Notes under the pieces: generated by a model
Seen by the model: only the letters and a program-made list of their open reading frames with translations
Told to the model about the DNA's origin: nothing
Database searches by the model: none
Source: Heligmosomoides polygyrus polygyrus
Taxonomy: Eukaryota; Nematoda; Chromadorea; Rhabditida; Heligmosomidae
Length of the DNA stretch: 64,000 bases
NCBI GenBank assembly: GCA_947396885.1
Contig: OX377205.1
Coordinates: forward strand, 72,388,969-72,452,968
Direction of reading: 5' to 3'
Shown: positions 44,690-57,513 of the stretch, piece after piece
How positions within the stretch are numbered: position 1 is the stretch's first letter
Layout: every line of letters begins with the position of its first letter
Position numbers and translations under genes: made by a program

Positions 44690-45120
44690 ACGTGTCTGTT
44701 ATCCAACATCTCTCCACGCGTTATGTGTGCAAACCCCGCCTCCTATCATGCTGGCAGTTCTCATTTCCGATTCTGCCAGTGACCCGCGTTGGTCAGGAAA
44801 GCAGTTGCTTTCTCGTGGTCGATCTGGGGTAAGTTCGATAGAGAAGGGGACTACTGGTGGAGTCAGCTGAACGTCTGGTATGCAGAGAAAATATAAGGTA
44901 GAGGAGTATCTAAGGAACGTTTCCAAAGAAAGTGTGACTGTATTCACTTACTCCGAATTCTACACTGGAAACATACCTCATTATCGAGTTTCCTAAGCTA
45001 GGCTATCGGGCGCAAAGTGGTCTTCGCGGGGGAATGACGGGGGTTATCTAGTAGCGGTTCCACAAATGGGATGTCGTGTAACATACAGCTTGAAATCCTC
45101 TGAACGATCATATATTTTGC
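44690..45120. repeat. Dispersed module X, unit copy 1
   Basis: Aligned blocks with 30046-30440 (see there). The 114-bp satellite follows about 260 bases downstream. Confidence 0.7.
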
Positions 45121-45377
45121 GCAAGACCCTTTTCGTTCTAAATACGTGCAGTACATCTCGTTCACCTCGTCCGTCTCATGTTCACCGTAGACACTCCGAG
45201 AAATCCATCACACCATGAGCTTCCAAAATGCGATTCAAGTGTGATATAACGCTTCCGGGAAACCAGCGCAATGCGTGTTAGAAGGGTGCACTGTTTCGAT
45301 AACGCCTTCTCTTACTCCTTTTTCCTATAGATGGATCTATAAATACTAAAACCAGATCGAAATAAATCCAAGCTGTG

Positions 45378-45530
45378 GAAACTGCTTTCGTCGCCAAGGG
45401 GGAGTCCGAAGGCTGGATTCTGAAACCAGGCTGTGGAAGGGACCCATGAGTGTGGTCCATCCAAACTGCTCGTGTGGAAACTACTTTCGCCGCTCAGGCG
45501 GAGCCCGCTGCTGGGTTTTGCGCCCTTGCA
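45378..45530 (+). repeat. 114-bp satellite, about 1.3 degenerate units, unit copy 1
   Basis: Contains aactgctttcgtcgcc, gaagggacccatgagtg and ccatccaaactgctcgtgtg. The palindromic core is decayed here. Confidence 0.75.
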
Positions 45531-45539
45531 GCCCTAACC

Positions 45540-46065
45540 CGCAATCCTCCACAACACCAAAACTGGGCTTTTTGGCTGCCACAAGTGGGCTGTACTCATA
45601 GACCTTTACTGAATATCTTATATCCGGCCTTCAGTCAGGCCAGCCGTATCTCACAGATCTCCGGGGCAAAGCGTGACGCACTTCTCCATCAGCGTCTTGC
45701 TTTTCCCGGTGATCGACTGTTTGCACAAGCCAATTACAGTAGATTGCCACCGCGATACGTGGTGCATCCCAGGCAAGACATGTGCAACGCCATCCTCTAC
45801 CCTTTCTTATCGCTTACGTCCCTCCTGTGATCTCTTCCTAACAAATGCGGAACTCACTAGAAGCGAAAAACTCCGTAACAGCTGTCTGGCGTCAATATTC
45901 TACCTGGTTCTGCTATTCTTCGCACAAGCCACCTACGCAGCGTTATTTTTTGGTTTTTGGGAAGCCTTGCAGAAGTGAAAGGTCATCGTGTGCAAGGGGA
46001 TGTCAACAATGAGCGCAATGTGTTTGGGGGTTCCACAGTCGTAACGACGAGTTTCGTTACTCCTA
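45540..46065. repeat. Dispersed module Y, unit copy 1
   Basis: Homologous to 38080-38345 over its first 200 bases. Continues with a 101-codon open frame (45673-45978) with no recognised family. Confidence 0.55.
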
Positions 46066-46072
46066 CTTTTTA

Positions 46073-47310
46073 TTAGGTTGTCCGGAAATAAATGAGCATT
46101 TTGCAATTGTTGTTATTGGAGTACCTTTTTTCAATAAAGTATGTTTTATGCCTTGCAGAGTTATTGGAAAGAATCACTCACGCTCTATTTACCCATGTCT
46201 TCTGTTTTGTTTCGAGCAAAAATTTTCCGCAATTTTAAGCTTTGTCGTTTTGGATGTCTGAACGCAATTTTCGCCAAAATTTCTTTTTCAAGATCAAACT
46301 TGGTCGAAGTACAGCTGAAACGGCCTGTAGCATCAACGCTGCATTTAAGGAGGCTTTCGCTATGAAATGCACAATTCGCCACTGCTTCGGAAGGTCCCAT
46401 CTGGAGATGAAAATCCGTAAAGTTAGACCGCCATCACTCCTTAACGACGACCAGCTCAAAGCCATGGTGGAAGCGGATCGGTATCAAACTGTGAAAGAGC
46501 CAGCACAACATTTCGGCGTTGACAGCAGCTCTATCAGTGGCGGTTTACGCGTGATCGGAAAGGAAATTGGATGAATGGATCCCACTCGAACTGACCATTG
46601 GACAGGTGCTGAAGCGCCAAAACTCCTGTGTTTGGTTAAGGCTGCGCAGTCAAAGGGCCCCTTTTTTGGACAGGATCGTGACATGCGACGGAAAAGGATT
46701 CTTTATCGTCGTCGCTCTGCACAAAGGCTGGAGAAGAATGAGAGTCCCAAGGAGATGCCGAAGCCAAGTCTCCAATAAAGAAGACCATGGTGACCGTGCG
46801 GTAGACAATGGCTGGAATAGTCCACTACAAGTTTTTGAAGTCTAGAGAAACTATCACAGCGGAGAAGTACTGTGCCGAACTTGAGGAGAGTTGAAAAATA
46901 ATCGGTTTTGATCGAATCGAAGAGGCACATTCCTACTGCATGAGAACGTGCGTCCGCAGCTTTCAAAAATTGTTGTCCAGAAACTGGATGAAGTGGGATA
47001 CGAAACTCTGCCACATCCAGCATGTTCATCAGATCGTTTCCCTACCGACTGTCATCTTTTCAAGCATTTGGACAAATTCATGAAGGAGAAATGCTTCAAA
47101 AACAAACGACGCCAAAAATGCCTTCAGCACTCTCACCTCCTCCAAAACTCTGGATATCTACTCTACCGGCATAAGTAAACTCGTTTCTCGTTGACGAAAG
47201 TTTATTTATTCTAACGGTTATTGTTTTGATTGATTAAGTTTTTTCTGGTCTGAGTTACGATAATATCAATATTCGAGTTGAAAACGCTCATTTGTTTTCG
47301 GACAACCTAA
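46073..47310 (+). mobile_element. mariner transposon relic with both terminal repeats, unit copy 1
   Basis: Left end ttaggttgtccggaaataaa; right-end complement ttaggttgtccgaaaacaaa; length 1238 bp, normal for mariner. The plus strand reads the transposase N terminus (FKIKLGRSTAETACSINAAF, DDQLKAMVEADRYQTVKEPA, HFGVDSSSISGGLRVIGKE). After a stop and frameshift it reads APFLDRIVTCDGKGF, the first catalytic Asp region with GK for EK. The helix of the second DNA-binding domain is intact but the frame is broken at least three times. The terminal repeat is nearly the same as at 21211-21230, so the two belong to one family or close relatives. Confidence 0.85.
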
Positions 47311-48572
47311 CACTATAGCTTCATACTACTACTGAAGAAGACAAAGTGGGGTGTACTACGGTAAGCAAAGCGCAACACGCTTTCCTTTCGTGAGCTGTAC
47401 ATGTATGAAATCTACTCCTACTGGTGTGTGCATCCAAATCTCACATCGCCCAAAAATGTAGGCTCTAAGGGGCTCGAGGTGGTCACCCTGTATTGAGTGG
47501 TTATCTGCCTTGGTAAGAAGGCACATGAATTTCCCCATTAGTTCATCACATGTGTAGAAAACACAAGTCCTGTGTTAATTTTTCAATTTCATGCAACACG
47601 AAACGCTGTATAGGGCCGCCTTACAAGGTGCCCCGCCCCCTGGGCCGCCTTGCTCCGTAATGTATTGCCACGATTGATGAGCTCTAAATGCCCGACCGAT
47701 CACAATTAGAAAATTCTTACCAGCGAGATTGGCAGAGCTTTTTCATGAAGTAAAATGCAAGCTTTGGACAAAATGATCTGTCCTAGTCGCAGGGAGGCAC
47801 ATGGTAATTTTACTCATCATTCCTTCCCTTAAACTTGTCCAAAAGCTGCACCTGCTGCCCTATGATATTGACGACTTTTGGGCAAATTCAAGTTAGGTAG
47901 CAGTGTTGCATGATGGAGCGGACACAACTGTCACATTAACGTGATCCTCCGACTAGGATACATCCAATGGCTCCTAACAAAGTTATGCTCTTTTGAGTTT
48001 TGGAGTGGTAAACGCGGAAGGTTTTGATGCGACCTAATGTTAGCGCGATCGAAATACTGGAAAATCGACCGCAGGGTTTTATGAACCACTTATCTCTCAG
48101 CCTTACTTCAAACTAGTACTGCTGACTCCCTGATTGCTTCTTACAAACGGGAATCCGAGCCGACATCTTTCTGTTGGTTTTCATACAAAAAATTGGCCTA
48201 GTAACCTTCGTTTTCGCGTTATACCCATTTGATTCTTTTCCATAACCTTTATGAAGAAGAGTGTGGTCGAAGAAAACCCAGAGAACCAAGGCCGAATCGA
48301 CGCAGAAGGAAACGGTTGGCTCGGGCGCTTTCAAGCTCGGACGTGAGGAAGGTAAAGAAAAAAAGAAAGGAGGAGGAAAGGATGTGGATTGTGAACAGCA
48401 CTAGAATGCGTGCTCAGATCATTAACCTTATTAACTGCCCAACTCTTTCTCTATATAGAGCAGCTAGGAATCGAAAGAGTGATTGACTCTTCGAAGTAAA
48501 ACAAGTTATCCAACTGGTTGTGAGAAAGGAGTTGTAACCTACATTAGTGTAGTTAAAATCTAGCAGGACCAG
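47311..48572. other. No gene seen; tail of unit copy 1
   Basis: 1.26 kb without recognised coding sequence or repeat. A ggtcaccctgtat word near 47483 resembles a Tc1/mariner-type tip but no partner was found. Confidence 0.35.
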
Positions 48573-48733
48573 CAAAATCCTTTAGATCTTAGATTTGGAA
48601 TGTGGGTTACGTCTGGATCTACATTGCTTCACTGCAGCCTAATCACTCTATTTTCTATGAGGCCCTCGTTTCCTTACCGAGGAAGTCTTGCATGACCTGT
48701 ACGTGTTTTATATGAATAGCAAGGATTGCAGAT

Positions 48734-49227
48734 ATGCATTCTGTTGGTGTTCTTGCCATCGCGTTCTTTCTTGTGCTTTCTGGAAGCGCGGTCAATGGGG
48801 ATGAAGCGCCTTCCTGCACGAGGTGCAAAAACCTTGTGAAAACGATTCGTGAAAAGGAGACAACTGATCTAAAGAAGGCACTTTTCACGGAGGTAAGTAT
48901 TGCGGAGGGTAAAGGTGGCCCAAAGTGCCTTATAGTGGTTCGCACGCAGTGTGCGTTTTGCTGAGGAAAATCTTTCAGATCCTAGATTTGGAATGTCAGA
49001 AAGTTTCCAGTCAGGAAGAACCAGAATTCAAGGCCATGTGCGAGTCTAAGGCGATAGAGAAGTTTGAGGTACATTCGGCGCTATGATAGTTGGGGGGGGG
49101 GAGGGGTTCACTATAGCATGGAGGGTCACATAGCTCCTTGGTTCGATTACAGATTCGCGTCATATTTGATCAAATAGCTGTTGTATATGATTCCGTTTTG
49201 GGCAAGGGAGGGATCTACAGGATGTAG
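48734..49227 (+). CDS. Saposin-like (SPP-type) secreted protein, gene B
   Basis: Exons 48734-48892, 48979-49068 and 49153-49227, 107 residues. Same build as gene A: signal peptide (HSVGVLAIAFFLVLSGSAV), CTRC at 28-31, Cys59 and Cys74. Exon 3 ends GKGGIYRM, so the fifth cysteine of gene A is Tyr105. Only four cysteines remain in the mature protein. Either the true last exon is elsewhere or the disulfide pattern is reduced. It differs from A at residues 3, 7, 11, 17, 27, 37, 50, 70, 104 and 105. The reading frame is open, with normal GT-AG introns. A trans-splice acceptor lies 2 bases before the ATG. Confidence 0.75.
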
Positions 49228-49354
49228 GCAATTTTAGCACGGGTGCGTCACTCGAGCCACACCCTGGAGTCCATTCCCCGGCCTAAATCTGTGCTTGCCT
49301 CCGCTTCAGCGGATTTCACTACGAGGTGGCTCCTAAGCTGAGCCTAGCGGAGCC

Positions 49355-49771
49355 TTAATCCTCGAAGCACTTGATGGTCTCTCTTATAACAATGCTGAAT
49401 TTGTTTGTCATGAAAGGGAACGTGGTGGCCTTTGCACCACAAAGATGAGGAACCCACGCACCAACTTTGTCTCGCATCTGAGAGGTTTCAGTAAAATTTC
49501 CATATTCAGCAACATGTCTTCCAAGAAGATATTCCTGCGGAGAAGGTGTGCGAGGATTTAGACGCCTGCTAATCTGTTGCAATAAATGTTCGATTTTCTT
49601 TCTCTTACATATGTTCTGATTTGTTCTGCTTGCACGCGATAGTGATGAGCTAATAGATATTGATATATGTATGCAGAGAAGAAAATATGATATGAACATG
49701 TGTGGCAAAAATTGTGTTCTGAGGAGTTCCTGACACACATGATCGTGATTTCCAAGTCGTTGAGGAACCAC
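49355..49771 (-). other. Open frame of unknown nature, copy 2
   Basis: A 138-codon minus-strand frame (YLLGRHVAEYGNFTETSQMR, then WVPHLCGAK) overlaps the gene B 3' flank. In copy 1 the same frame is broken by a stop, which argues against constraint. Family not recognised. Confidence 0.25.
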
Positions 49772-50147
49772 TGCGACATGCGTTCGCTACTGAATAAAAG
49801 CCTTGCTGGGTCTATCTCTTGAAAGAATCTCAGAAGACCTGTCCCCGACTTCGTGGGATGATCGTACGAATTCAGATGACCTGTCAACGAGGTAACGTCA
49901 CAAACGTCTGATTCATATCATGTGTCACCGATATCATGCGACGAGCGCCTGTATTCGGAAAGCGTGTCAACGATGTCCTGTAACGAGTGTTGTTTGCATG
50001 AGAAGCGCCAACTTGATAACAGATTTCGAATAACCAGAGATTCAACGGCCTGCCGACCGCCAAACGTCTGGTTGGGGCTTCGCCTCAAACCCGGAGAATA
50101 GAACATCCCAAACGTCTTCTCCGTTTTAGGCCTTCTCTCATCGATTA

Positions 50148-53100
50148 CCAGCACCTGCACCTGTCGTCCCGTTGATCATCGACTTGCTCGAGCGGGCGCC
50201 AGCAGCGTCTCCATTCGTCCCTGTCGTGTGCCAGAGTGCTCCAATGGATCCTCCTCGCTCGAGGGACACGAAGAGCGTCATAGCGGTCGTTCAGGGCTTT
50301 CACGAGGAAGTCCAACCAACGCGTTGGTGGGCGTCCTGGTGTTCTCTTGACATCCCGCGGAATCCAGTCGGTGACGGCTCTCGACCAGCGGGTGTCTGCG
50401 AAGCGCATTACGTGGCCAGCCCACCTAATTTTCGACAACTTGGCCCACGCGACAGTGTCTCTGATCTTCGAACGTCGGCGAAGCTCGGAACTCCGGAGGC
50501 CTTCTCTCATTTGCGTGAGTCGTGTCACTCCAAGCGTCGTCCTCTCGATTCCACGCTGCGCGACGCTGATCGCATGTTCATCCTGCTTTGGTAAAGCCCA
50601 GGTCTCTGAGGCGTATGTTAGGGCAGGAAAAACAGTGGAGTCGAGGTGGGCACGGAGTCGGACGTTCTTCGTCTTCTTCTTCGGCGCTCTTGAAAGCTCC
50701 CCAAGCCGCTCGTTTCCTCCTGCTCAGCTCTGGCGCTAAGTCGTTGGCCATATTGACTTCTCGACCCAGATAAACATAGCTGGAGCATTCGGAGATGTTC
50801 GTTCCGTTGAGCGAGAATGGGGCATCAGAAACTTGTCCGTTCCTCATGAACATGGTCTTCGTAAGATTCAGCTGCATTCCAACGTTCCCACATACACGAT
50901 CGAAGTCGGCCAGCATTCGCTCCGCCTGGCTGATGCTCGATGTTATGAGCACGATGTCGTCAGCGAAACGAAGATGGTGCAGCTGCTGGTCGTCGACCAT
51001 CAATCCCATGTCTTCCCATTCTAGTTCGCGCATGACGTTTTCGAGGGTGGCGCTGAAGAGCATCGGGGATATGTTATCCCCTTGCCGAACCCCTCTCTTC
51101 ACGTCGATGACGACGTTGTTGGAGAATGGAGAGACCTTGGTCGTGAATCCACCGTACAGCTCTTGAATGATTCTGATGTACTGAGTAGGAACGCCCTGAG
51201 TGAGCAGAGCTTCGAGGACCGCTTCAGTCTCGACGGAGTCGAATGCCTCCTTCAGGGCGATGAACGTAAGGCACAGCGGCAGCTTGTACTCTCGCGACAC
51301 GTAAGGCACAGCGGCAGCTTGTATCTTGCGACACTTGAATGAGCTTCGTAATGGTGTGTATGTGGTAGTATGTGGTATGTGTGTACGTGCTGAATCCTCT
51401 CCGAAATCCTGCTTGCTCGCATGGCTATCCTTCGTCCAGCGCTCTGCTAATCCTATTCAGGATCACTCGAGTGAACAGCTTGTAGACTACGGACAGCTGG
51501 CAAATCGATCGATAGTTGCCAATGTCGTGCACGTCTCCTTTCTTGTACAACAAGACGGTCCTGCTGGTCTTTCACTGAGATGGAACCTTGCACTCCGACA
51601 GGTGACGCGTGAAGAGCCGCGCCAGGGTGTTGATTAGCGCTGGCGGTAGGTTCTTCAGGTGTTCGGGTCTGATCCTGTCGGGACCGGGTGATGTATGCTT
51701 CTTCACCGACGAGATGGCGTGTCGGATCTCGGAAGGGAGAACAGAGGGACGACGTATCCATCCTGCGGAAGATGGCGTGGGGGCAGGTGGACGTGGCTAT
51801 CGAAGAGATTTTGGAGTAGAAGTCGTGGATGACCTTCTACATGGTTCTTCTGGAAGAGGTGATGGTTCCGTCGGGACGTCGGAGAGCTGTCATCTTGCTC
51901 TTGAAGTTGGCGAAGATCCGGCGGGCATTGCGGATGCTCAAACCTGCCTCTGCAGCTTCAGCCAACACTTCCGCCCTTCTCTCCTTAAGATCCTCCTTTA
52001 TCGCCTCTCTGCATAGCTTCGCAAGCTCGGACGTCAGTTGGTAGTTGCCTGACGCTCGTGCTGCTCCACGCTAGCGTATCAGCTCGAGAGTTTCCGGAGA
52101 CAGACGTCTCTTGGTGGTCTTCAAGCTCTCGGCTCCCTTAGCACTATCGTGGAGACGGTGCACGAAGCGATCGTACTCCTCGTCGACGTTGTCCACGACG
52201 GCATCTTCCCAAAGGCCGACAAGAGAGGTGTAGAGGTCCCAGTTGATGGTCGTTCTGGGACTCCTCTTCTTGAACTTCGCGGCCTTCTCTCCTTGACGCG
52301 AAAAGCGGAACCTTGCGCGAAGGAGGCGGTGGTCCGATCCCGCGTAGAACTTGGGGACAACGGAGAGACGTCGGTCAGGCAATACTTGCGATTGAAGATG
52401 ATGTGGTCGATCTCGTTGTGAAACTGGCCACGGGGGGATTCCCAGGTCCATCGTAGAGAGGGAGGCTTCTGGAACTGTGAGTTTCCATGGATGGTCTTGG
52501 TCGACATGATAAACTCAGACAGTCTTTCACCTTGCTCGTTCCACTCAAACCGTGGGTTCCGATGTGAAGTTCTTCCGGCGACCTTCGCGGTCCGATCTTG
52601 GCGTTGAAGTCGCCGACGATCACCTTGTAGAAGGTGTGATCTTCCTTATAGAACCTCTCCAGCTCCACATAGAAGGCTTCGACTCTTCATCGTCATAGTC
52701 GGATGTTGGGGCATAAGCGACGAATACAGTCAAAGCTGGAGCCAGTTGCAGACGTCCGATTCGGGTTGTCAGAGACCCGTACGAATTGATGTTCATGGCA
52801 AAGTGCTCGTTGACGAGAATACCAACGCCGCCTACTCCCCTGCTGTCGCATGTTCCGAGGAACAGTTCTTCTCCGGGGTCGTATGCGGCGTGTAGGAGGT
52901 AGTGTTTTCTCGTCTCGGTCAGTCCGATGACGTCGTACTTGATCTTTCTGGCTTGCATCATCAGGTCCTCGACGGATGCTTCCGATGCAAGTGTGCGGGC
53001 GTTGTAAGTACATATCCTCATCCTAGTCCTCAATTTGCGCAGACTGGTTAGGCCCTGAGATTTTAGCAGCCTCTCCTTACTCGTCCTTCCCATCGCTGCA

Positions 53101-53433
53101 GAAATGGGGGCTCTTTCAGGGTCAGGGGAATGGGGTCCTTTAGTGCTCCTGTGTTTGACTGGAATCCGCACGGGTAGCTAGTCGGGCTTTGTCGTGCGAG
53201 AGAAGAACTCCGGGCAGCCAGCCAGACTGCCCCAAGGGACGGGGCGAGACTTTTGAGGCGGCCTCGAATCGCCTTACGATGTACTCCCAGTCTACCGAGT
53301 GCAAGCCGACACAGTTACAATCCGCACAGTCACGGACACATCCACGCACAATGTGTATGAACATGCCGCTCCCACGCACAAGGAACGCGTCGACCCGACA
53401 CAGCAGGAACAAGGAGTCCATCCCCTGCATCCC
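50148..53433 (-). mobile_element. RTE-type non-LTR retrotransposon (minus), unit copy 2
   Basis: Copy of 39945-43230: reverse transcriptase at 51309-50578 with the same Asp-to-Ala change in motif A, endonuclease at 53171-52583. Unlike copy 1, the endonuclease end reads SDHRLL, so that catalytic Asp is present. This lies in the 108-base stretch where the two copies differ nine times. Confidence 0.85.
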
Positions 53434-53642
53434 ACCTGCGTCTCTAGGCAGTACACGGTCGCATTTGGTTCGCGTTTAATTCCCCTATCTACCACTCGGG
53501 GACGCGCCACGTGGCCCTGCGACAAGCGGCCCAAGATCCCTCTTAACAAGAGAGCACGAAGGCTCTCTATCGAAGGAGATCCGTGACTCATCCATTACAG
53601 TAAAAAAAACTGGTTTTGCTATATAGAATGGTATAGCGGAAT

Positions 53643-54303
53643 AGGGCAAAACAGGTCCATCACCTTCACAGAACTCCCTTAACTGGTCCCTTATCACTTA
53701 TTCCCCTTTATTGTCAGCCCTTTTCCGGTTCATCCTTCTTTGGTCGTCCTCCCCTTCGTCGGTCCCTACTGCTGCTCTCACCTTCACTGGACCTCCCTTT
53801 ACTGTCCCCTCTTCGCTGATCATCCTATTCTTCACCGATCCCCATTACTGGCCCCACCCTCACTGGTCCCCACCTTTATTTATCAACCCTTTTCCGGTCT
53901 CTCATTCACTGGACCCATTCCCCCCATTCACCAGTCCCCATTACTGGTACCTTCCTCACTGGACCCCTTCACCTGGTCCCCTCTTAACTGGTCAACCTTC
54001 TACCGGTCCCCCCTTCATCGGATCCCTCCCCCCTTCCTTCACCGGTTCCCCTTAATTGGACCCCTCCCTCTTCACCTGGTCCCTCTTCACTGGTCAACAT
54101 TCTACCGGTCCCCCCTTCACTGGACCCTCTCCCTCCCCACTCTCCCTTAACCGGTCCCCATTACTGGTCCCCTCTTCATTGGACCCCTCCCCCTCCTTCA
54201 CTGGTCCCCCTTCACTGGACTCCTCTTCCCTCCTTCACCGGTTCCCCTTCACTGGAACTCTCCCACCCCCTCACTGGTTCCCCATTACTGTTCCCACCTT
54301 CAG
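53643..54303 (+). repeat. 13-bp-type minisatellite, unit copy 2
   Basis: Copy of 43440-44100 at offset 10203; no difference in repeat number seen. Confidence 0.85.
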
Positions 54304-54718
54304 TGGTAATACGTCGTCTGAATCCGGAACCCTCGCGTGACATTGGTGACACCTCTTGTTAACCCGGACACATGTTGAATAACGTCGGTGACATGTCTTC
54401 TCAAGCTGGACGTGCTTTGCGTGACATCGTTGACACGTCGTGCGAATCCGGAACCCTGGCGCGACATCGGTGACACGTCGTCTGAATCTGGAAGGCCTTT
54501 CGCGACATCGGTGACACCTCTTCTGAAAACAGGCACATGATGAACGACGTCCGTGACGTCTGCTCAAGCCGGACATGCTTTGCGCGACATTGGTGACATG
54601 ATTTCTAAACCAAGGCGCCTGTTGAACGACGTCGACGACACATGTTCGGAACTCGGACGCCCTTTGTGTGACACTGGCGCACGTCTTCTGACCCCTCTCA
54701 ACACGACATAGGTGACAA
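54303..54718 (+). repeat. 42-bp minisatellite, unit copy 2
   Basis: Copy of 44100-44515. The same unit order and number is unusual for a fast-changing minisatellite and points to a very recent duplication. Confidence 0.85.
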
Positions 54719-54892
54719 CACACAACTACAACCCCTCCCCACCCCATCCCTACACTTCCTCGCAACACACTCCTTCAGCACTTCTGTGCAAACAAACACA
54801 CACACACACTCACCCACAGACGAACGACCGTTCTCGCTTATATATGGTAGGAAAGGATAGGATAGGATAGTTAACTCTTACCTCTCTGATCG

Positions 54893-55323
54893 ACGTGTCT
54901 GTTATCCAACATCTCTCCACGCGTTATGTGTGCAAACCCCGCCTCCTATCATGCTGGCAGTTCTCATTTCCGATTCTGCCAGTGACCCGCGTTGGTCAGG
55001 AAAGCAGTTGCTTTCTCGTGGTCGATCTGGGGTAAGTTCGATAGAGAAGGGGACTACTGGTGGAGTCAGCTGAACGTCTGGTATGCAGAGAAAATATAAG
55101 GTAGAGGAGTATCTAAGGAACGTTTCCAAAGAAAGTGTGACTGTATTCACTTACTCCGAATTCTACACTGGAAACATACCTCATTATCGAGTTTCCTAAG
55201 CTAGGCTATCGGGCGCAAAGTGGTCTTCGCGGGGGAATGACGGGGGTTATCTAGTAGCGGTTCCACAAATGGGATGTCGTGTAACATACAGCTTGAAATC
55301 CTCTGAACGATCATATATTTTGC
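54893..55323. repeat. Dispersed module X, unit copy 2
   Basis: Copy of 44690-45120. Confidence 0.7.
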
Positions 55324-55580
55324 GCAAGACCCTTTTCGTTCTAAATACGTGCAGTACATCTCGTTCACCTCGTCCGTCTCATGTTCACCGTAGACACTCC
55401 GAGAAATCCATCACACCATGAGCTTCCAAAATGCGATTCAAGTGTGATATAACGCTTCCGGGAAACCAGCGCAATGCGTGTTAGAAGGGTGCACTGTTTC
55501 GATAACGCCTTCTCTTACTCCTTTTTCCTATAGATGGATCTATAAATACTAAAACCAGATCGAAATAAATCCAAGCTGTG

Positions 55581-56268
55581 GAAACTGCTTTCGTCGCCAA
55601 GGGGGAGTCCGAAGGCTGGATTCTGAAACCAGGCTGTGGAAGGGACCCATGAGTGTGGTCCATCCAAACTGCTCGTGTGGAAACTACTTTCGCCGCTCAG
55701 GCGGAGCCCGCTGCTGGGTTTTGCGCCCTTGCAGCCCTAACCCGCAATCCTCCACAACACCAAAACTGGGCTTTTTGGCTGCCACAAGTGGGCTGTACTC
55801 ATAGACCTTTACTGAATATCTTATATCCGGCCTTCAGTCAGGCCAGCCGTATCTCACAGATCTCCGGGGCAAAGCGTGACGCACTTCTCCATCAGCGTCT
55901 TGCTTTTCCCGGTGATCGACTGTTTGCACAAGCCAATTACAGTAGATTGCCACCGCGATACGTGGTGCATCCCAGGCAAGACATGTGCAACGCCATCCTC
56001 TACCCTTTCTTATCGCTTACGTCCCTCCTGTGATCTCTTCCTAACAAATGCGGAACTCACTAGAAGCGAAAAACTCCGTAACAGCTGTCTGGCGTCAATA
56101 TTCTACCTGGTTCTGCTATTCTTCGCACAAGCCACCTACGCAGCGTTATTTTTTGGTTTTTGGGAAGCCTTGCAGAAGTGAAAGGTCATCGTGTGCAAGG
56201 GGATGTCAACAATGAGCGCAATGTGTTTGGGGGTTCCACAGTCGTAACGACGAGTTTCGTTACTCCTA
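55581..56268. repeat. 114-bp satellite remnant and module Y, unit copy 2
   Basis: Copies of 45378-45530 and 45540-46065. Confidence 0.65.
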
Positions 56269-56275
56269 CTTTTTA

Positions 56276-57513
56276 TTAGGTTGTCCGGAAATAAATGAGC
56301 ATTTTGCAATTGTTGTTATTGGAGTACCTTTTTTCAATAAAGTATGTTTTATGCCTTGCAGAGTTATTGGAAAGAATCACTCACGCTCTATTTACCCATG
56401 TCTTCTGTTTTGTTTCGAGCAAAAATTTTCCGCAATTTTAAGCTTTGTCGTTTTGGATGTCTGAACGCAATTTTCGCCAAAATTTCTTTTTCAAGATCAA
56501 ACTTGGTCGAAGTACAGCTGAAACGGCCTGTAGCATCAACGCTGCATTTAAGGAGGCTTTCGCTATGAAATGCACAATTCGCCACTGCTTCGGAAGGTCC
56601 CATCTGGAGATGAAAATCCGTAAAGTTAGACCGCCATCACTCCTTAACGACGACCAGCTCAAAGCCATGGTGGAAGCGGATCGGTATCAAACTGTGAAAG
56701 AGCCAGCACAACATTTCGGCGTTGACAGCAGCTCTATCAGTGGCGGTTTACGCGTGATCGGAAAGGAAATTGGATGAATGGATCCCACTCGAACTGACCA
56801 TTGGACAGGTGCTGAAGCGCCAAAACTCCTGTGTTTGGTTAAGGCTGCGCAGTCAAAGGGCCCCTTTTTTGGACAGGATCGTGACATGCGACGGAAAAGG
56901 ATTCTTTATCGTCGTCGCTCTGCACAAAGGCTGGAGAAGAATGAGAGTCCCAAGGAGATGCCGAAGCCAAGTCTCCAATAAAGAAGACCATGGTGACCGT
57001 GCGGTAGACAATGGCTGGAATAGTCCACTACAAGTTTTTGAAGTCTAGAGAAACTATCACAGCGGAGAAGTACTGTGCCGAACTTGAGGAGAGTTGAAAA
57101 ATAATCGGTTTTGATCGAATCGAAGAGGCACATTCCTACTGCATGAGAACGTGCGTCCGCAGCTTTCAAAAATTGTTGTCCAGAAACTGGATGAAGTGGG
57201 ATACGAAACTCTGCCACATCCAGCATGTTCATCAGATCGTTTCCCTACCGACTGTCATCTTTTCAAGCATTTGGACAAATTCATGAAGGAGAAATGCTTC
57301 AAAAACAAACGACGCCAAAAATGCCTTCAGCACTCTCACCTCCTCCAAAACTCTGGATATCTACTCTACCGGCATAAGTAAACTCGTTTCTCGTTGACGA
57401 AAGTTTATTTATTCTAACGGTTATTGTTTTGATTGATTAAGTTTTTTCTGGTCTGAGTTACGATAATATCAATATTCGAGTTGAAAACGCTCATTTGTTT
57501 TCGGACAACCTAA
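56276..57513 (+). mobile_element. mariner transposon relic, unit copy 2
   Basis: Copy of 46073-47310 with the same stops and frameshifts, so it was already dead before the duplication. Confidence 0.85.

Larger units (their letters stand above)
38376..48572. repeat. Tandem duplication unit, copy 1 (about 10.2 kb)
   Basis: From 38376 on, the sequence aligns with 48573 onward (offset 10197 at the start, settling at 10203 after indels). The first part, to about 39510, differs at many sites. From about 39515 to 48572 it is almost identical to copy 2. Contents: saposin-like gene A, RTE (minus), 13-bp and 42-bp minisatellites, module X, satellite, module Y, mariner and an unassigned tail. Confidence 0.95.

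Noticed and set aside
47480..47495. Tip of another Tc1/mariner element (ggtcaccctgtat)
   Set aside because: No inverted partner was found within several kilobases.
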